This document shows positions 59,208 to 64,000 of a stretch of 64,000 bases of DNA, one piece after another. The notes below the pieces were generated by a model, which was not told the origin of the DNA, did no database searches, and was given only the letters and a program-made list of their open reading frames with translations. Position 1 is the stretch's first letter. Every line of letters starts with the position of its first letter. Both the position numbers and the translations under genes were made by a program. This DNA is from Nemertoderma westbladi (Eukaryota > Xenacoelomorpha > Nemertodermatida > Nemertodermatidae). The stretch covers positions 1 through 64,000 of the forward strand of contig JAUCBJ010009092.1 of assembly GCA_032718475.1 (NCBI GenBank), written 5' to 3'.

Positions 59208-60550
59208 GATTATAAAAATTGAGTGCAAAAATTAATTAATACATTCAGACATAATAAGTGATATCTGAACAATAAAAATCGTGATAGAAAGTGCAGATCT
59301 TTATTATTTATACTTTTTCTTTATACTACTTTCTAGCTAACTTATTTCTCCTTTATATTTTTGCATAAAGATTTATGTTCACTGTTTCTCAACGGAACCA
59401 AATAAGAAAGTGTTATAATCTCCATTGGATATACGAAAACCGTCATTCCCAAAACATCAATGAGTGTTGCGTTCAGTTGGCGTTGAACTGATAGTAAAAA
59501 ACGGAGTTTCATTTCATAAGAAAGTGGAGAGTTTCTGAAAAAGAATCTTTCAAAGATTAGGCCGACTGACAGGCAGACACGGGGTTGAGAAAGTGGTACC
59601 CGTAGCTATGCTCACATAATTTCGTGGCTCGCCCCTTGTTACTATTACGTATATATGTAGAGCTTTTGATATAATATGTAGGTTTGTAGGTGTGGGACAT
59701 GATGGAAGGGTTATTGTTGAGGTATTATAATAATTCATAATATTTTTTCTAATTTATACCGAAATATAACTTTTACACATTTTGAATGATATTTCATAAA
59801 ATAAATTCAGAAGGCGTTGTATTTCAGATTTAAAATTATTAGAAATAGCTTTTTGTAATTAGTTACAGTTGACGGAAATTAGATTTTAAATCACCGATTG
59901 TTGAATTTATAGAACTCGTTTTCTTTGCTTCCTCTAAAAACCTGATTATTCTTAAAAAATTAAATACGCCTTCATAGAAAAAAAAAGTCAATTCGAAATA
60001 TTGACTGGAAGTGATTCTTTCCGAGACTTTTTCAATTAACATTAAAAACATTCGTGTAGGCCTATCAAATTAATTTTTTATATACTTGTGTTATTGGTGA
60101 CGTTGGTAATATTGTTTACTGCTGTAATTTAATACCTAATTAATATTAATATGTCAAAAATAAAGTAATGATATTATTCATTTATAAAACAAGTTGTTTC
60201 AGTTGTTTTGCTATTTATCCCGGTATCGTTTTTCACCGGTAAATTTATGATTTTATATTATAATAATGATTTTATAAGCGGTTAATTAAGATTTAGAAAC
60301 ACTTCGGTTTCAGAGCTTGTGATTGGTTAATTTCGGCTAAAATTCGGAATTCAGAAATCGAATTCTCAAAAAGAATGTTAAAATTTTGGAATAAAATAAA
60401 CAAGTTAAAAATGAAATTTAATAATTTACTTTAAGGCGTCAATCTTGGAAACGCTATGTAAATGAACGTAAATGTGATATATATCCTAGAGCAATGTATA
60501 TACGAGTTAATTCAGTATATACCATGTGGATTACAGCATAAATAAAAATA
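59208..60550. other. No gene seen; R3 fragment on the minus strand
   Basis: On the minus strand, about 59650-59540 reads GGGGCGAGCCACGAAAT, then GGGTACCACTTTCTCAACC, then TCTGCCTGTCAG, another R3 copy. The rest is AT-rich and without supported genes. Confidence 0.5.
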
Positions 60551-63090
60551 TATCGATGTCGGCACATTGCTTTATCGATGTCGGCACATTGCTTTATCGA
60601 TGTCGGCACATTGCTTTATCGATATCGGCACATTGCTTTATCGATGTCGGCACATTGCTTTATCGATGTCGGCACATTGCTTTATCGATGTCGGCACATT
60701 GCTTTATCGATGTCGGCACATTGCTTTATCGATGTCGGCACATTGCTTTATCGATGTCGGCACATTGCTTTATCGATGTCGGCACATTGCTTTATCGATG
60801 TCGGCACATTGCTTTATCGATATCGGCACATTGCTTTATCGATGTCGGCACATTGCTTTATCGATGCCGGCACATTGCTTTATCGATGTCGGCACATTGC
60901 TTTATCGATGTCGGCACATTGCTTTATCGATGTCGGCACATTGCTTTATCGATGTCGGCACATTGCTTTATCGATGTCGGCACATTGATTTATCGATGTC
61001 GGCACATTGCTTTATCGATGTCGGCACATTGCTTTATCGATGTCGGTTAATTGCTTTATCGATGTCGGCACATTGCTTTGTCGATGTCGGCACATTGCTT
61101 TATCGATGTCGGCATATTGCTTTATCGATGTCGGCACATTGATTTATCGATGTCGGCACATTGATTTATCGATGTCGGCACATTGCTTTATCGATGTTAG
61201 CACATTGCTTTATCGATGTCGGCACATTGCTTTATCGATGTCGGCACATTGCTTTATCGATGTCGGCACATTACTTTATCGATGTCGGCACATTACTTTA
61301 TCGATGTCGGCACATTGCTTTATCGATGTCGGCACATTGCTTTATCGATGTCGGCACATTGCTTTATCGATGTCGGCACATTGCTTTATCGATGTCGGCA
61401 CATTGCTTTATCGATGTCGGCACATTGCTTTATCGATGTCGGCACATTGCTTTATCGATGTCGGCACATTGCTTTATCGATGTCGGCACATTGCTTTATC
61501 GATGTCGGCACATTGCTTTATCGATGTCGGCACATTGCTTTATCGATGTCGGCACATTGCTTTATCGATGTCGGCACATTGCTTTATCGATGTCGGCACA
61601 TTGCTTTATCGATGTCGGCACATTGCTTTATCGATGTCGGTTAATTGCTTTATCGATGTCGGCTAATTGCTTTATCGATGTCGGCACATTGCTTTATCGA
61701 TGTCGGCATATTGTTTTATCGATGTCGGCACATTGCTTTATCGATGTCGGCATATTGCTTTATCGCTGTCGGCACATTGATTTATCGATGTCGGCACATT
61801 GATTTATCGATGTCGGCACATTGCTTTATCGATGTTAGCACATTGCTTTATCGATGTCGGCACATTGCTTTATCGATGTCGGCACATTGCTTTATCGATG
61901 TCGGCACATTGCTTTATCGATGTCGGCACATTGCTTTATCGATGTCGGCACATTGCTTTATCGATGTCGGCACATTGTTTTATCGATGTCGGCACATTGC
62001 TTTATCGATGTCGGCACATTGCTTTATCGATGTCGGCACATTGCTTTATCGATGTCGGCACATTGCTTTATCGATGTCGGCACATTGCTTTATCGATGTC
62101 GGCACATTGCTTTATCGATGTCGGCACATTGCTTTATCGATGTCGGCATATTGCTTTATCGATGTCGGCACATTGATTTATCGATGTCGGCACATTGATT
62201 TATCGATGTCGGCACATTGCTTTATCGATGTTAGCACATTGCTTTATTGATGTCGGCACATTGCTTTATCGATGTCGGCACATTGCTTTATCGATGTCGG
62301 CACATTGCTTTATCGATGTCGGCACATTGCTTTATCGATGTCGGCACATTGATTAATCGATGTCGGCACATTGCTTTATCGATGTCGGCACATTGATTTA
62401 TCGATGTCGGCACATTGCTTTATCGATGTCGGCACATTGCTTTATCGATGTCGGCACATTGCTTTATCGATATCGGCACATTGCTTTATCGATGTCGGCA
62501 CATTGCTTTATCGATGTCGGCACATTGCTTTATCGATGTCGGCACATTGCTTTATCGATGTCGGAACATTGCTTTATCGATATCGGCACATTGCTTTATC
62601 GATGTCGGCACATTGCTTTATCGATGTCGGCACATTGCTTTATCGGTGTCGGCACATTGCTTTATCGATGTCGGCACATTGCTTTATCGATGTCGGCACA
62701 TTGCTTTATCGATGTCGGCACATTGCTTTATCGATGTCGGCACATTGTTTTATCGATATCGGCACATTGCTTTATCGATGTCGGCACATTGCTTTATCGA
62801 TGTCGGCACATTGCTTTATCGATGTCGGCACATTGCTTTATCGATGTCGGCACATTGCTTTATCGATGTCGGCACATTGCTTTATCGATGTCGGCACATT
62901 GCTTTATCGATGTCGGCACATTGCTTTATCGATGTCGGCACATTGCTTTATCGATGTCGGCACATTGCTTTATCGGTGTCGGTTAATTGCTTTATCGATG
63001 TCGGCATATTGCTTTATCGATGTCGGCACATTGCTTTATCGATGTCGGCATATTGCTTTATCGATGTCGGCACATTGATTTATCGATATC
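60551..63090 (+). repeat. 22-bp satellite (about 115 units)
   Basis: The unit is TATCGATGTCGGCACATTGCTT with two bases split over the joint, 22 bp, each with an ATCGAT site. Variants include GATATC, GGTTAATTGC, GGCATATTGC, CATTGATTTATC and GATGTTAGC. A block of 638 bp (29 units) is duplicated in tandem (61007 corresponds to 61645), and part recurs again near 62229. The 22-bp period opens all three + frames. The array merges with the 3' end of the minus-strand gene at 63.09 kb. Confidence 0.95.
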
Positions 63091-64000
63091 TGCCTGAGGT
63101 TTTCTTCTATGTCGCCGAATGTATCTCCGGGTATCTTCCAATGTTGTATACCGGTAGTCGGGAATCAAACCGTCCACCATTGTCTTGTACATAAATCTAG
63201 AACGTTCTAAATGATTTCTAGTCAGTTCTAATTGGTTGCTAAGTAGTTCCCACATGGCTGACAATGCCTGCGATTCATCGACTTGTCGAGAGGGGGCGTG
63301 ACGCATTCCCGAACCGGAATCCCTGGGGAATCCACCGGTGTTCCAATAATAATCGAACTTCTGTTCCGAATCCCTTCGCGGAGAACTCGAATGGGTTGCT
63401 GATTGGTTTCTATGGCTACGGCGTCTACTATCCTCCGATTCGCTGGATTCCGACACCAGGCGAAGCTTCTGGTGTTTCTTTCGGTAGCGTTTTTCGTGTT
63501 TCGGTTTCCGAGATTCGCCGATGTCCCGTTCCCGAGTTCGGACTTCCGGAACTTCTTCAACCATCGACTCCGACGAGAACTTAGCGGAGACGGATTCGGC
63601 CGTCTCGAAGGACTCGGAATAGTTAGTTCCCTCGGAGCCCCTAGAGGGCGACCGACTCCCGTCTCTTCCGACTCCGGACGCGGCCGAAGTCGGACGACTT
63701 TCTTCCTCGATGAGCTCCGGGATGCTCTCGGTGACAGACACCTCGCTCGCTACCCTCTCCTCGCCCTCGTCTTCCCGCGTCTCGTCGGTTTTAATGTAAC
63801 GTTTCCGACGACGAATCGGTTTAGGAATTTCTACTTTCTCCTCAATAATCTTCACTTCGATATCTTCACCAACTTCCTCGACCGCGACGTCGATCGGAAC
63901 TGCCTCGAGCCCGAAATCGTCGTCGAAGCTCATCACGTGACCGAATATATTATTGGCGTTATCTTCCGGTTCCTCAACGACGTAATTGGACTCGGTTCTC
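63058..64000 (-). CDS. 3' part of an unknown gene, possibly C19orf44-like; stop inside the satellite
   Basis: The minus-strand frame is open from the window edge (64000) to a stop at 63058-63060, so the N-terminus lies outside. The methionine at 63933 (MSFDDDFG) need not be the start, because about 20 in-frame residues precede it (including VVEEPEDNANNIFGHV). The visible order is an acidic stretch, a basic cluster (PIRRRKRYIK), a long Ser/Glu/Arg-rich disordered region with NYSESFE, and a helical segment (ALSAMWELLSNQLELT, HLERSRFMYKTMVD). It ends with DYRYTTLEDTRRYIRRHR. That last block, after a (Q)LxLTxxFLExSRxLY-type helix, recalls the C-terminus of C19orf44/DUF4614-like proteins, but I am unsure. 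The final residues ADIDKSMCRHR and the stop come from the 22-bp satellite. A spliced alternative end was not identified. Confidence 0.65.
   Translation of the reverse strand, partial: RTESNYVVEEPEDNANNIFGHVMSFDDDFGLEAVPIDVAVEEVGEDIEVKIIEEKVEIPKPIRRRKRYIKTDETREDEGEERVASEVSVTESIPELIEEESRPTSAASGVGRDGSRSPSRGSEGTNYSESFETAESVSAKFSSESMVEEVPEVRTRERDIGESRKPKHEKRYRKKHQKLRLVSESSESEDSRRRSHRNQSATHSSSPRRDSEQKFDYYWNTGGFPRDSGSGMRHAPSRQVDESQALSAMWELLSNQLELTRNHLERSRFMYKTMVDGLIPDYRYTTLEDTRRYIRRHRRKPQADIDKSMCRHR

Noticed and set aside
63264-63584. Plus-strand 106-codon frame
   Set aside because: It is antisense to the minus-strand gene, which has the better coding pattern and reads to the window edge.

Overview
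The window is from an animal nuclear genome, probably a marine invertebrate. It is AT-rich and intron-bearing, with decayed LINE copies, a tRNA-derived SINE and large tandem arrays. I see no bacterial, viral or organellar features. I cannot name the phylum.

Genes. (1) A Cys-loop ligand-gated ion channel lies on the + strand. Four phase-compatible exons are visible: 16132-16263 (end of the ligand-binding domain), 17282-17410 (M1 and the PAR motif), 28751-28950 (M2 and M3) and 32913-33287 (cytoplasmic loop, M4, stop). The 5' exons were not found. The PAR motif before M2 predicts an anion channel. (2) An intact, intronless 4-hydroxyphenylpyruvate dioxygenase gene (HPPD, tyrosine catabolism) lies at 57626-58768 (+). 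(3) The 3' part of a minus-strand gene enters from the right edge (63058-64000). Its C-terminal block resembles C19orf44-like proteins, and its stop codon lies inside a satellite array.

Tandem arrays. About half the window is tandem repeat: 9 bp (805-952), 36 bp (1831-5078), 30 bp (24612-28750), 46 bp (30515-32540), 27 bp (34092-34431), 29 bp (36505-54574, about 620 units) and 22 bp (60551-63090). Three have a traceable seed. The 36-bp array is an internal piece of a SINE that still has flanking target-site duplications. The 30-bp array is the M2 coding segment plus 3' splice junction of the Cys-loop gene, amplified immediately upstream of the real exon. The 27-bp array is a coding segment of a LINE. 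Very long ORFs in these arrays are periodicity artefacts.

Mobile elements. LINE-A fragments (1-0.8 kb, 18.3-19.4, 21.4-23.9 and, diverged, 34.4-35.8 kb), LINE-B fragments (9.4-10.3 and 19.4-21.2 kb) and two RTE-like fragments (12.2-12.6 and 29.9-30.3 kb) are all broken. The 18.2-23.9 kb cluster is bounded by 52-bp direct repeats and sits in the M1-M2 intron of the channel gene. Between 13.9 and 14.6 kb there is a group of inverted repeats, including a perfect palindrome with 124-bp arms and a 3-base loop.

The three genes have no evident functional link. The main interest is the repeated birth of short-period arrays from older functional sequence, including a coding exon boundary.
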